Shown: positions 31,152 through 40,206 of the stretch, piece after piece | How the letters are laid out: every line of letters starts with the position of its first letter | Position numbering within the stretch: position 1 is the stretch's first letter | NCBI RefSeq assembly: GCF_001294645.1 | Contig: NZ_CP011869.1 | Location: 178,174 to 242,173 of the forward strand | Direction: 5' to 3' | Source of the DNA: Pseudonocardia sp. HH130629-09 | GTDB taxonomy: Bacteria; Actinomycetota; Actinomycetes; Mycobacteriales; Pseudonocardiaceae | DNA: 64,000 nt | The notes under the pieces: generated by a model | What the model was told of the DNA's origin: nothing | The model's input: the letters and a program-made list of their open reading frames with translations, nothing else | Databases searched by the model: none | Translations under genes and position numbers: made by a program

Positions 31152-32678
31152 CTATACGCGGTCGACTGGGACCGGAAACCGCAGACACAGGGCGGTCACG
31201 CGTTCGCGAACCGCGTCCCGTCGCGTCGCGTCCAACTCATAGAGCGTCGGCGTTAGCATTCGCACCTGCGACAGCACTTCGTGCACGAGCCCCGCACACA
31301 TGCGGATCTCGGAGGGTTGCATACCGCGCTGCGCGAGAATGTTGGTGCCGAATCGCAGACCACCTGTCACGGTCGGTGGCAGTAGGTCGCCGGGGATCTT
31401 GTTGCGGTTGCCGAGGATTCCGCACTCCTCCAGCGCCTGCTCCGCCACGATTCCGGTGAGCCCGGCGGCCTGGGCGTCGACTAGGACCATGTGGTTGTCG
31501 GTACCGTCGGTTAACACCTTGTAGCCCAGCGCTTGGAGCTCGTCCGCCAGGGCCTTCGCGTTGTCGACGACGCGTTTCATCGTGGCGTGGAAATCGCCGC
31601 TAGACGCAATGGCCAGGGCTCGCGCCTTGGCCGCGATCGAGGACGGGTCCGGGGTCCCCTGGAAGCCCGGGAAGACGGCGCGCTGCATGAGCTGCCACAG
31701 CTTGGTCCGTCCATCGGAGCAGGTGCGGAGATAATCCTCACCGAGCAGGATCAACCCGCCCCGGGGGCCAGCAAGCTGCTTGTAGGTGCTGGTTGTCGTG
31801 ATGTGGGCGCGATCGATCGGGCTCGGATGCAGCCCCGTGGCCACCAGGCCCGCGATGTGCGAGATGTCGGCGAGAAGGAGTGCGCCGGTCTCGTCGGCGA
31901 TGTCCCGGAATCGGCTGAAGTCGATGTACCGACAGTGAGCCTTTTTCAACCTGCCGTTCCGGCAGCTCAGGGGCCTGGTTGTGTGGGTGCAGACGCCGAG
32001 CTGGCGAGCCGGTGACCTGTGCAGCTGTGGTCAGAGCAGTTGCGCTGCAACCTTCGCGATCTCCTGACGCAGAAGCTCGCTGGTCAGGTTGAAAAAGGCT
32101 CAGTAAGCGCTGGCCCCCGCGATGATGACATCCGGCCGGTGTTCCAAGGCCCGGTCACGTATCGCCCCGTAGTCGAGCGTGCCGTCCGACCCGACCCCGT
32201 AGCGGGCTACATCGTAGTATTTGCCGCTGACAGAGGCGCGGGCGCCGTGTGTCAGGTGTCCGCCAGCATCGAGATCGAGCGCAAGCAGTCGGCCTCCGCG
32301 GGGAAGCAGCGCAGCCAGGACCGCCAGATTGGCCGAGGAGCAGGAATGCGGCTGCACATTGGCGTACCGGGCTGCAAAGACCCGTTTTGCCCGTTCGACG
32401 GCGAGTGTCTCGATCGCGTCAAAGTGGACGGCGCCCGGGTGGTAGCGGGCTCCGGGATAGCCCTCGGCCGTAACACTCGAGAGAACTGTGCCGTTCGCGC
32501 AGAGGACGGATGGCGGGGCCAAACTGGCGGACGCGACCATCGATAGGCAGCCGGACTGGTAACGCGCTTCGGCATCCAGCAACGCTCCGAGATCCGGATC
32601 ATCCCTTGTCAGCACATGCCAGCCCGTCTCGGCTACGGACCGGGTTGTAGGAATCACTGATTGCCCAGTTTTAAGCAC
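31152..32678 (-). pseudogene. glyA: Serine hydroxymethyltransferase-like gene, interrupted by a 165-bp MITE
   Basis: Without the insertion the frame encodes ~452 aa of fold-type I PLP enzyme: SSANLAVLAALL (N-terminal half), GASAYCRYIDFSRFRDIADE, ADISHIAGLVATG (PLP-ring Asp/His), TSTYKQLAGPRGGLIL (PLP Lys; usual HK becomes YK) and GGLRFGTNILAQRGM. The MITE at 31,937-32,101 sits in GASAY|CRY and creates a TGA at once. The GTG at 32,678 has AAGGA seven bases upstream. It lies between an acyltransferase and an NRPS on the same strand, so it probably made or modified an amino acid for the peptide (for example hydroxymethyl transfer) rather than serving housekeeping one-carbon metabolism. Inference. 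Confidence 0.85.
31937..32101. mobile_element. 165-bp MITE, copy 2
   Basis: Same element as 17,345-17,509, differing by eye at one base in the left end (GAGCCT instead of GAGCCC). AGT repeats at 31,934-31,936 and 32,102-32,104. Insert plus duplication is 168 bp, a multiple of three, yet a TGA arises at the junction. Its outer end also offers an in-frame TTG followed by AAA AAG, which could act as a new start for the 3' half of the host gene. Confidence 0.92.
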
Positions 32679-32734
32679 GGAGAGTTCCTTACATGCGACG
32701 ATCTCTAAGGCTGCCCGGGAGAGCACCGACGCTC

Positions 32735-33643
32735 TCAGGGGGTCGAGCCAAACCTCCGTTCCAGCCAGACGTCGTCCACGTACTCAGTCGGAACGTGAAA
32801 ATCGATCTCCAGCTGACGCAGAAAGGAACTGATGACGTAGGTTCGGCTGGGCGCATATCGCCGGGCGGTCTCCACCAGGCCCGGAACATCCAGGCACTGG
32901 GTCTCACTGACAACGAGCGCGTCCGCTGCCTCCGCTCCGGATGACACGGTGTACCTGCCGGGGATTGATGTGACCACGGGCATCACGGGGTGGCCAAGCG
33001 TGCTTCGCTCCAGTAGCGACTCCAGCCGCAGCCGACTCGACTCCCGGAACGGTGAGTGGTACGCCTGGTGGGCAAGGGCGCGGTCCACGATCTGGAGGTC
33101 CGCGGGGCCGTGGGTGCGTGCGGATTCCAATGCTACGCGTAGACCGGACACCATGATCATGCGCCCGGCACCACCGAGCACCGGACCGTAGTCGCACGAG
33201 ACCGTCATGCGGTCCGGCTGTTCGTAGTACCGCCAGTCCTCCGACGCGGGAACGAACACGAACCCGATGGCCTCCTCTCTGTCGACATCCTGAAGGTGTC
33301 TCTCATAGAGGAACTTCACCACTAATTCGGTCGTAATAGCGCCTGACGCGCGCAGCGCTGCGAGTTCCCCCAAGGAGATGCCCCCGTAAAGGGGGGCCGC
33401 ACCGTGATCCTCCTCAAGAACTCGCGCTACGGCAAGCATTCCGGCCAATTGCCTCAGCCAGCGGAGGAACACCGGGTGAAGATGCGGGACTTCGCCGCCT
33501 ATGAGCCAATCCATGGGTATGTCAGCAGAATTGGCGAACTCTTCATATATAAACCGCGCGACTGTCGAACCTTGAAGCAGGGGTTCGTACACGCGGAAGT
33601 CTTCTGTGGCATCAGCAGGCCCGAACAAGAAAAAGTTGTGCAA
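32735..33643 (-). CDS. Stand-alone acyltransferase/thioesterase-like AT (NRPS-associated)
   Basis: This ~302-aa FabD-like protein has the nucleophile elbow YGGISLGELAALRASGAI near residue 92 and the catalytic His in ALAHQAYHSPFRES near residue 196. The first motif residue is Ile rather than the usual His (GHSxGE becomes GISLGE). I used the TTG at 33,643 (GGTGAGA just upstream); other starts are possible. It is the first gene of the broken NRPS locus and the only complete one. It might load an acyl starter on a carrier or trim misloaded chains. Codon use is less GC-rich than in the PKS cluster, suggesting a separate origin. Confidence 0.72.
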   Translation of the reverse strand: MHNFFLFGPADATEDFRVYEPLLQGSTVARFIYEEFANSADIPMDWLIGGEVPHLHPVFLRWLRQLAGMLAVARVLEEDHGAAPLYGGISLGELAALRASGAITTELVVKFLYERHLQDVDREEAIGFVFVPASEDWRYYEQPDRMTVSCDYGPVLGGAGRMIMVSGLRVALESARTHGPADLQIVDRALAHQAYHSPFRESSRLRLESLLERSTLGHPVMPVVTSIPGRYTVSSGAEAADALVVSETQCLDVPGLVETARRYAPSRTYVISSFLRQLEIDFHVPTEYVDDVWLERRFGSTP

Positions 33644-33726
33644 TTCGATCTCACCGTTCGCTCTCTGTAGGCATCAGCGCTGCGCTACAATTTGCTCGCT
33701 GCTCGGCGATCGTTTAGACGCCCTAA

Positions 33727-35423
33727 CCCGGATCTTTCGTCGGGCAGTCCTGGCTTGATCGACACCGGTGCTGGCCGGTGTGGCGGGGCCTGATTGTGCC
33801 CGTTGGGTGTGACAGTTCGGCCGAGGTCGCTCGGGGCGCCGGGTCCACGGGTCCGGTCGGTTTCCTGGGTCGTCGCGACGGAGGGTTCGTGCTCAGCCGG
33901 GAACAGCGAGCGTGCGCAGCCGGGCGAGGCCGTCGCAGAGCAGTTCGGCCCAGGGTGCGTGCGCAGGCAGGTGCAGCACGGTTCGGCGGGCGTGACGGGC
34001 TCGCTGGGCGGGCATCGAGAACAGCCGCAGCCGGAGTCGTTTCGGCTCCCAACGGCGTGCCGGGTGCCCGGTGTAGGCGAGCATCTGCGCCCAGGCGGTG
34101 ACCTCGCAGGCGAGCGCGACCACGGCCTGCCAGATCCGGTTCTGGTCGAGCTCGTGCAGTGGCAGGTTCGTGAGCCCGGTGTCCTTCGCCGCGCGGATGC
34201 GGTCCTCGGCGCGGGCGCGGCGGCGGTGTCGCAGCTCGAGGTCGGCGAGTTGGCGGCCGGGGCCGCCGGGGCGGGTGTTGGTGGCGAACGCGGTGTAGCG
34301 CAACCCGTCCCGGTCGATGAACCGCAGCTGCGCGCCCGGGTGTGGGCGTTCGCGGCGCACGATCACCCGCATCCCGTCCGGCCAGGTCCCCAGGTTCATC
34401 AAGCCGGTGGCCTCGATGACCCACGCGCCCGGGCGGGGCTCACGGTCGGCGTCGAGCGCGGTCTGCCAGTCCGCAGCCGGGAGAGCGGCGAGCTGGTCGA
34501 CCAGTTCCTGGGTGAGGCTGAACCCGACCGAGTAGGACAGGCGCTGCCCGGTCAGCCAGTCGAGGAGCTCGTGGGAGGCGCCGGCACCGTCGATGCGGAT
34601 CAGTACCTTCCGCCCGGGACGGTTGCCGGGTTTGTGGTCGGGGAGCTGGCGCAGGGCGGCGCGGATGACGGTGACGTGATCGGCGGCGGTGTTCGACCCC
34701 GCATTGCCCGGCCGCAGCAGCGCCGCGAGAGGCTCTCCGGTTCCGGCCGCGCCGTGGTCGCAGAACGCCCACAACGGATGGTGGCCGAAGCCCTTCTTGA
34801 ACGTCGGTGCGGCGCCCTGCTTGTCGGAGTGGGCGGTGACCAGGGTGGCGTCCACGTCGATGACCAGCGGTTTCGCTGCGTTCGTCTGGTGGTCGGGGGC
34901 TGCGGGCCCGGCCAGTGCCCACGCCTTCGCCCGTGCTGCGGCGCGGGCGGTGTCGATCGCGGCCAACGCCGCGGCACCGTCGGCGGCGAGGCGGTCGACC
35001 GTGCGTGAGACCGTCGGGTCCGACGCCACCAGACCGAACAGGGTGGGCTCGGCACGCAGCAGGGCGATGTCGGACAGGCAGTCCCCGCCCGCGGCGAGGG
35101 TGAGCGCGAGGTCGAGCAGAACCTTCGCCGGGTCGTGCACCGCCAGCCGCGGCCGCCACGGCTCCAGCCCAACCGACAGGGCTCGGTCCAGGCCGACCTT
35201 GGCGATGGTCTCGGTCAGCAGCCGCGTCCCGGCGTGAGACACCACCGTCGTCGCAGCCGTGTCGATGTCCGGGCACGGGTAGAACCCGATAGCCTTCTTC
35301 ACCTGGAGGGTGCTCCTGCCTGCGCGACGATAAGGACTTCAGCAATCCCCATCTTCGCTGGTCAGTGGCACCCTCCAGCCCACTGACACGCCCTACTCGG
35401 CGAACCGCGATGAAAGCCCCAGG
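33727..35423. mobile_element. IS1380-family insertion sequence
   Basis: A 1,697-bp element with ends CCCGGATCTTTCGTCG and (complement) CCTGGGGCTTTCATCG, flanked by 4-bp CTAA at 33,723-33,726 and 35,424-35,427. It holds one intact transposase gene. It sits upstream of the NRPS-locus acyltransferase and may separate that locus from its promoter. Confidence 0.93.
33893..35302 (-). CDS. IS1380-family transposase
   Basis: This 469-aa DDE transposase (DDE_Tnp_1) has KPLVIDVDATLVTAHSDKQG (first Asp), KVLIRIDGAGASHELLDWL (second Asp) and a C-terminal helical part LHELDQNRIWQAVVALACEV typical of the family. The ATG-like start (MKKAIGFYPCPD) lies just inside the right end. Complete frame, so it may be active. 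Confidence 0.94.
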   Translation of the reverse strand: MKKAIGFYPCPDIDTAATTVVSHAGTRLLTETIAKVGLDRALSVGLEPWRPRLAVHDPAKVLLDLALTLAAGGDCLSDIALLRAEPTLFGLVASDPTVSRTVDRLAADGAAALAAIDTARAAARAKAWALAGPAAPDHQTNAAKPLVIDVDATLVTAHSDKQGAAPTFKKGFGHHPLWAFCDHGAAGTGEPLAALLRPGNAGSNTAADHVTVIRAALRQLPDHKPGNRPGRKVLIRIDGAGASHELLDWLTGQRLSYSVGFSLTQELVDQLAALPAADWQTALDADREPRPGAWVIEATGLMNLGTWPDGMRVIVRRERPHPGAQLRFIDRDGLRYTAFATNTRPGGPGRQLADLELRHRRRARAEDRIRAAKDTGLTNLPLHELDQNRIWQAVVALACEVTAWAQMLAYTGHPARRWEPKRLRLRLFSMPAQRARHARRTVLHLPAHAPWAELLCDGLARLRTLAVPG

Positions 35424-35484
35424 CTAACCCGCATCTGCGGCTTGGGTGCCGCAGAGCACGAACGGCAGTAAGGGTTGATCCATA

Positions 35485-35505
35485 CAGACTCCTTACGGGA
35501 GTCTG
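35485..35505 (+). promoter_or_regulatory. Hairpin over the ribosome binding site of the TSUP gene
   Basis: CAGACTCC, loop TTACG, GGAGTCTG: a perfect 8-bp stem whose right arm contains the GGGAG ribosome site five bases before the ATG at 35,511. It could hide the ribosome site and make translation conditional, or be an upstream terminator without a U-run. Inference from sequence only. Confidence 0.4.
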
Positions 35506-35510
35506 CAGCA

Positions 35511-36299
35511 ATGGATCTTTGGTCTCTGTCGGCCAGCGAGCTCACGCTTGTGCTCGCAGCTGCTTTCGGCGCCGGCATACTCGATGCTGCTGTCGGGTCG
35601 GGCGGCGTCGTACTACTGCCGGCCCTGTTGGGGGTAGCTCCTGCAGGGGCGGCGGTTGCACCGTTGGCAATCAACAAAGCCGTCGCGATACTCGGGAATC
35701 TCGCCGCAGCCGTGCGTTATCGCCAGATTCGGCCGTCGATCCTGAGAACGCGAGTTTTGCTGCTGTACATCGGCTGCGGATTGCTCGCATTGAGCCTCGG
35801 AGTCTTTACCGCGAGCCAGTTCTCAGTGTCAGAGTTCACACCTATAGTTATAGCGGCTCTTCTTCTGCTGGCCGTCTATATGACATGGTCGGCGTTTCGC
35901 GGCGGAGCTAGCACTGAGGGTGGTTCTGAGGCTAGTGCTCCGGTACTTAGCCCAGCGACACCCGCGGTGGTTGCAAGCATCGGCTTTTACGACGGATTCA
36001 TCGGGCCAGCAACCGGGAGTCTCTTGCAGACGGCGCTATCGCGACTCTCGGGCCGGCCTGTGCATGACTGCCTAGCCGACTCCCGCGCAATTCAGGGAGT
36101 GTTCAATCTTGCTTCAGCGACGCTGCTCTGGATTGTGGCTACGCCAGACTGGAAGTTGGTCCTAGTGCTGGCGATTGCGAACATCATAGGCAGTCTTGTT
36201 GGCACCGTAGTAGCCGGTCGCATATCTGAGTTTTACCTAAAGATGCTTCTGGCGATCTGCATCGTCGCCTCCGCGGTTCGGCTGGCGATTATCGGCTGA
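35511..36299 (+). CDS. TauE/SafE (TSUP) family membrane permease
   Basis: This 262-aa protein has ~8 hydrophobic segments and the TSUP signatures AAVGSGGVVLLPALLGV (N-terminal half) and SIGFYDGFIGPATGSLL (second half, GFYDGFxGPGTG-type). Family members export or import small sulfur or organic anions such as sulfite, sulfoacetate or taurine-derived acids. The ATG at 35,511 was preferred over the TTG at 35,475. Codon use is clearly less GC3-rich than in the conjugation and PKS genes, so it came by separate transfer. No linked sulfur-metabolism genes. Confidence 0.85.
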   Translation: MDLWSLSASELTLVLAAAFGAGILDAAVGSGGVVLLPALLGVAPAGAAVAPLAINKAVAILGNLAAAVRYRQIRPSILRTRVLLLYIGCGLLALSLGVFTASQFSVSEFTPIVIAALLLLAVYMTWSAFRGGASTEGGSEASAPVLSPATPAVVASIGFYDGFIGPATGSLLQTALSRLSGRPVHDCLADSRAIQGVFNLASATLLWIVATPDWKLVLVLAIANIIGSLVGTVVAGRISEFYLKMLLAICIVASAVRLAIIG

Positions 36300-36838
36300 G
36301 TGAGACCTCGATCCAGCAGATCGGAACCTGAGAAGTACATGCCTGAGCGTCTGCTCTAAGAACCTGGGTCTCATCACAGGAGATAATGAGAGCACGCTCG
36401 CCGACTGATCTCCGCGAGGAGAATGGGGCTCACGATCAGGGCTCAGACGAAGCGCCTGCCGTGTCTTGTTAAGTCCAGCCACGAATCTCGCTCCTCCTTG
36501 GGGCTGAAGGCACACTCCGCCAGACCGAGCCTGCTGTAACAGGCAGATCTCTCACAACCCTTACATCTAGCCTGGATTCGTGGGCCGGGCTGGCTGGCGG
36601 GCCCCCGGAGGTCCCGGTCGGGACGACCGTCGCTGACCGCCGTCGCACCGGAGGTATAGCCGGAGGATGTCCCTGCCTGCGACCAGCGCGTCCTGTTCCT
36701 CGGGGGCGTAGCTCATGTCGCGGACCGTGGACCTACCACAGGATCGGTCCTCCGCTGCGCCGTCTCGTCGAGGCTCATGCCCTTGAAGAGTAGATCCTCA
36801 TTACTGGATCTACTAGCCTCATCTGTACTGAAGAATGG
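36300..36838. other. Mostly empty interval with one possible small ORF
   Basis: The only candidate is a 49-aa minus-strand frame, ATG 36,716 to TAG 36,567 (MSYAPEEQDALVAGRDILRL at its start, then Arg/Pro-rich). Its first half reads like part of a real helical protein, the second half does not. No promoter, RNA gene or repeat is evident. Confidence 0.3.
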
Positions 36839-38107
36839 ATGCAGATGAGGCCTGCTTACGGGCGGCGGCGCCGACTGTCGTCGATCGGTGTTCTGGTGGG
36901 GGCTCTCGCGGTCGTCGCGGCCGCGCTGCCCGCAGAGACGTCCGGCTCGATGGTGACCTGCACCGCGGGGGTCAATGGCGAGAGTCGCCCGGTGTCCGCG
37001 GCGGCTGTGGCCCGGGTGGCGGGTCCGCTCGATGACCTGGGTGTCCCGGATCCGCTGACCTCGGACTCCGGTGAGCGGATCACCAGTGCGCGGGCCTGGG
37101 AGCAGCAGCGCCCGGAGCTGCTCGCGGCGTTCGAGGAGAACGTCTACGGCACGTCGCTGCCCGCGCCGACGAAGACGACGTTCTCCGAGGCCGGCGGAGG
37201 GGGCGGCTCGGCGAAGAAGATCACCATCACGGTGACCGGCCCGGAGGGCGATGCGAGCTTTACGCTGCGGCTGTTCACCCCCTCGTCGGGCACGCCGAAG
37301 GGCACGTTCCTGCTGATCGACCACCGCGGCTCGGTCGGGGACGATCCCGGCTCGGGCGGCTACGCCCCCGCGGCGACGATCACCGGCGCCGGGTACGCCC
37401 TGGCCGCGGTCAACGCCGAGGAGATCGCCCCCGACGACGCGGGTTCCTACCGCAACGGCGTCATCGACGCCTTCTACCCGGCCGGCCAGGACCTGCCCGC
37501 CGACGCCGGGCGCACGATCAGCGCGTGGGCGTGGGGCGCGAGCCGGGCGATGGACTACCTGCAGACCGATCCGGACATCGACCCGAGCAAGGTCGCGGTG
37601 ATCGGGCACTCCCGGGGTGGGAAGGCCGCGCTGTGGGCCGGCGCCCAGGACCCGCGGTTCCCGGTGGTCATCTCGAACAACTCCGGCTCCACCGGGGCGA
37701 AGCTCGCCCGCCGCGACTCGGCAGGGGAGTCGATCTCGGCGATCAACTCCCAGTTCCCGCACTGGTTCCCTGAGACCTACAAGCGCTACGACGGCAACGC
37801 CGACGCTCTGCCGGTGGACCAGAACGAGCTGCTCGCGCTGATCGCGCCCGGCCGGGTCGTGGTCGCCTCGGCCGCAGAGGACGGCAACGCCGACCCCCAG
37901 GGCGAGTTCCTGTCCTATCTCGGTGCCGCCCCGGTCTACGAGCTCTACGGGCTCGGTGACACCGGACTGTCCTCGACCAGCTGGCCACCGGCCGCCGGCG
38001 AGGGCTTCCGCGGGCCGGGCATGAGCTATCACCTGCGATCCGGGGGGCACGGCCTTGAAGACGCCGACTGGGACATCTACCTCGGCAGCGATCTGTTCAC
38101 CCGCTAG
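36839..38107 (+). CDS. Secreted glucuronoyl-esterase-like hydrolase (CE15 type)
   Basis: This 422-aa protein starts with an Arg-rich n-region and a hydrophobic stretch (IGVLVGALAVVAAALPAE), a likely secretion signal. The nucleophile elbow VIGHSRGGKAALWAGAQDPR around residue 260 matches the bacterial CE15 pattern (G-x-S-R-x-G-K), followed by ISNNSGSTGAKLARRD and a C-terminal His in SYHLRSGGHGLEDADWD. Bacterial CE15 enzymes cut ester bonds between glucuronate of xylan and lignin or related esters. The ATG at 36,839 or at 36,845 is the start. Normal length, appears complete. Confidence 0.83.
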   Translation: MQMRPAYGRRRRLSSIGVLVGALAVVAAALPAETSGSMVTCTAGVNGESRPVSAAAVARVAGPLDDLGVPDPLTSDSGERITSARAWEQQRPELLAAFEENVYGTSLPAPTKTTFSEAGGGGGSAKKITITVTGPEGDASFTLRLFTPSSGTPKGTFLLIDHRGSVGDDPGSGGYAPAATITGAGYALAAVNAEEIAPDDAGSYRNGVIDAFYPAGQDLPADAGRTISAWAWGASRAMDYLQTDPDIDPSKVAVIGHSRGGKAALWAGAQDPRFPVVISNNSGSTGAKLARRDSAGESISAINSQFPHWFPETYKRYDGNADALPVDQNELLALIAPGRVVVASAAEDGNADPQGEFLSYLGAAPVYELYGLGDTGLSSTSWPPAAGEGFRGPGMSYHLRSGGHGLEDADWDIYLGSDLFTR

Positions 38108-39399
38108 ACCACCGCGGCGGGGCCGGGGTGTTGCGGCCGGGGCTTTCGTGGTCGCGGCCGTGCTGGCGGGTTGCACCGCAACGCCCCCCGCCGATCCCGG
38201 CCCTCCCCCTCCCCCTCCTCTCATCAGGCAGGCGTTCGACCCGCCGACTGCGTTCGGGCCGCCCGAGCTCACCCTCGGCCGCGACACCGCCATCCCCGTC
38301 CCGCAGGTCCTCGACGGCATCCACGGCTGGTCGCTGGCCGAGGGCGGCCTGACCCGCACCGACCTCAGCACGGGCGACATGATCACCGGTGGTCCCCCCC
38401 CGGTCGCCCTTGTTCGCGGGGCTCGATGTGTCCCGTCCGACCGCGATCGGCGCCCCGGACGTCCTGCGCGCCCCGGTGCTCGCCGATCTGCCCGCCGGGC
38501 GACGCGTGCTCGCCGCGTGGCCGGTCGAACAACCCGGCCAGGGCACCACCCCGGCCCGGCGGGGCATCGAGCTGGTCTCGGCCGACCCGCAGACCGCCCA
38601 GACCCTCACCACGGCCACCGTGCCGCTTCCCGACACCTGGCTCGAGGCCTCGCTCACCGGGTTCACCGTCTACGTCGCCGGCGTGGTCGGCACGACCGCG
38701 ATCGTCAGCGCCGCGGCCGCCGACACCGCGCTCACCGCGGCGGTCGACCTGGCCTCGGACAGGCTGATGTGGTCGGTGCCCGACGTCGCCGCGCAGCTGC
38801 TCACCGATGACACCGTCGTAGTCAGCCTCCGTGACCTCGCGAGGAGCGAACTACGCGGCCTGTCCCTGGCCGATGGGCGCCCTCGCTGGGCCGGGGTCGA
38901 CGGCAGCACCGTCTGGCCGGTCGGGGCGTCGCAGGCGCTGGTGAACCTGCGCACGGTGGAGAATGCCTGGGGCGGCAGCCAGGTCATCGACACCGCCACC
39001 GGCCGCCCGGTCGACAGCCCGCTCAACGGGCAACCGGGCTGGTCGTGCCGCTCCGACGAGCAGGACCTGACGATCTGCTCGCTGGCCCCCTACACCGGCA
39101 CCGACGCCGTCCTCGCCTTCGACGACGACGGCACCGAGCTGTGGCGGATCACCCGCGACTCCGGACGGGCCATCCCGACGGTCACCGCGGCCTGGCACGG
39201 GATGGTCTACGGCTACACCGACGCCGGACCCGTCATCCTCGACGGCCGCACCGGCACCGACCGAGTGCCCACGGCATCAGCAGCCCCATCGCTGGTCAGC
39301 GCCTACATCGGGATGACGACAGCACCCGACTCCCCTCCTGAGCTGCGCTCCGCGCCAGGGCGGGCGGACCGGCTGGTCGCCCGGCCGACGACGGGCTGA
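38055..39399 (+). pseudogene. PQQ/beta-propeller-type lipoprotein, frameshifted in a C8 run
   Basis: The first frame reads RRGRGVAAGAFVVAAVLAGC, a lipobox (LAGC) signal, then TATPP and Pro-rich linker up to DLSTGDMITGG. At the run of eight C at ~38,394 the frame breaks; removing one C continues as PRSPLFAGLDVSRPTAIG and a 330-residue part with blade-like repeats (LRGLSLADGRPRWAGVDG; VIDTATGRPVD). The product would be a lipid-anchored extracytoplasmic beta-propeller. The start is unclear: the reading frame opens with TTG at 38,055, inside the esterase, with GTG at 38,148 as alternative. Either a mutation, a phase-variable tract or a sequencing error. Confidence 0.7.
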
Positions 39400-39697
39400 G
39401 CAGAAGTCGTCTCAACACTGCGACGTCCGACGGGGCGAGGACCAACGTCGGACCGCAGTCAGCGCTACTGGTCATGGAGCTCATCGAGCCCGGTTCCACC
39501 GGTCCGGCGCTCTGACCTGGCCAACGACTACTTCGAGGTGGGAGCCGCGAGTTCACCGAGCCCGGAACGGCGACCGGACTACCGCGCCCCGGGGCGGCAG
39601 GCCGCGAGCCCCACGGCCGGATGAAGGGGCGTCGATACTCCTGGACCTGGAAGGCGACACGTGGGCCCCTGCCGAGCGAACTGGTTGAGGCGAGCGC
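39400..39697. other. Intergenic stretch, nothing recognised
   Basis: About 300 bp between two convergent genes. I see no reading frame with normal codon use, no clear terminator stem and no repeat. Confidence 0.4.
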
Positions 39698-40087
39698 TCA
39701 ACCCTGCTCGTCCCCGGGCTCCTTGCGGTAGTGGTCTTCAGGCGCCGGTTCGGTCATACCCACACGGTCCGCCGCGTCGTTCGAGTCCTTCAGGTCGGCG
39801 CGGTACCCGTGGGCTCGGCGTTCGGCCTCGCGCGCGATTGCGGATTGCCATCGGACGGCCACCTGGGGCGGCACGTGGAGAGGGTCGTGCGCGTTGGGCG
39901 GGTCTGGAAACTCGGTCTCGACTGCGGCGAGGTCGGCCAGCATGTGGTGAGCGAGGTCAGGGTTGCGGTCCATCACGATGCGTAGCCGTTCCTCTTGTCC
40001 AGCGGTAAGTGTCCCGGCGCGCAGATCCGCCAGGTCCTCCCAGCTGAACGGTGCCGGGGAGTTGCGGTCTTCGGGCGGTGTGGTCAC
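39698..40087 (-). CDS. Hypothetical protein downstream of ECF sigma gene (anti-sigma-like position)
   Basis: This 129-aa acidic protein begins (GTG 40,087) with a region WEDLADLRAGTLTAGQEERL resembling the N-terminal helices of anti-sigma factors, followed by a helical middle and a polar tail. It has no transmembrane segment and no HxxxCxxC zinc motif, so it would not be a standard ZAS protein. Removing the IS5 element at 40,137-41,710 places it 23-24 bp after the stop of the ECF sigma gene, making a two-gene operon. An anti-sigma or co-regulator role is inference from that position. Confidence 0.6.
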   Translation of the reverse strand: MTTPPEDRNSPAPFSWEDLADLRAGTLTAGQEERLRIVMDRNPDLAHHMLADLAAVETEFPDPPNAHDPLHVPPQVAVRWQSAIAREAERRAHGYRADLKDSNDAADRVGMTEPAPEDHYRKEPGDEQG

Positions 40088-40206
40088 AGCCGCTCCGATG
40101 CGCTGGTCAGTAGAGGAGACTCGCGGAGGAGTCTAAGAGGTCGTTGCAGAAGTCGGGGCGTGTTGGTCCTATGTAGATGGACCTGGTCGGGTGATGCTCA
40201 GAGTTG

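Noticed and set aside
31152..31949. Frame starting MKKAH as an independent gene
   Set aside because: Its first codons come from the MITE end; the rest is the 3' part of the SHMT-like gene.
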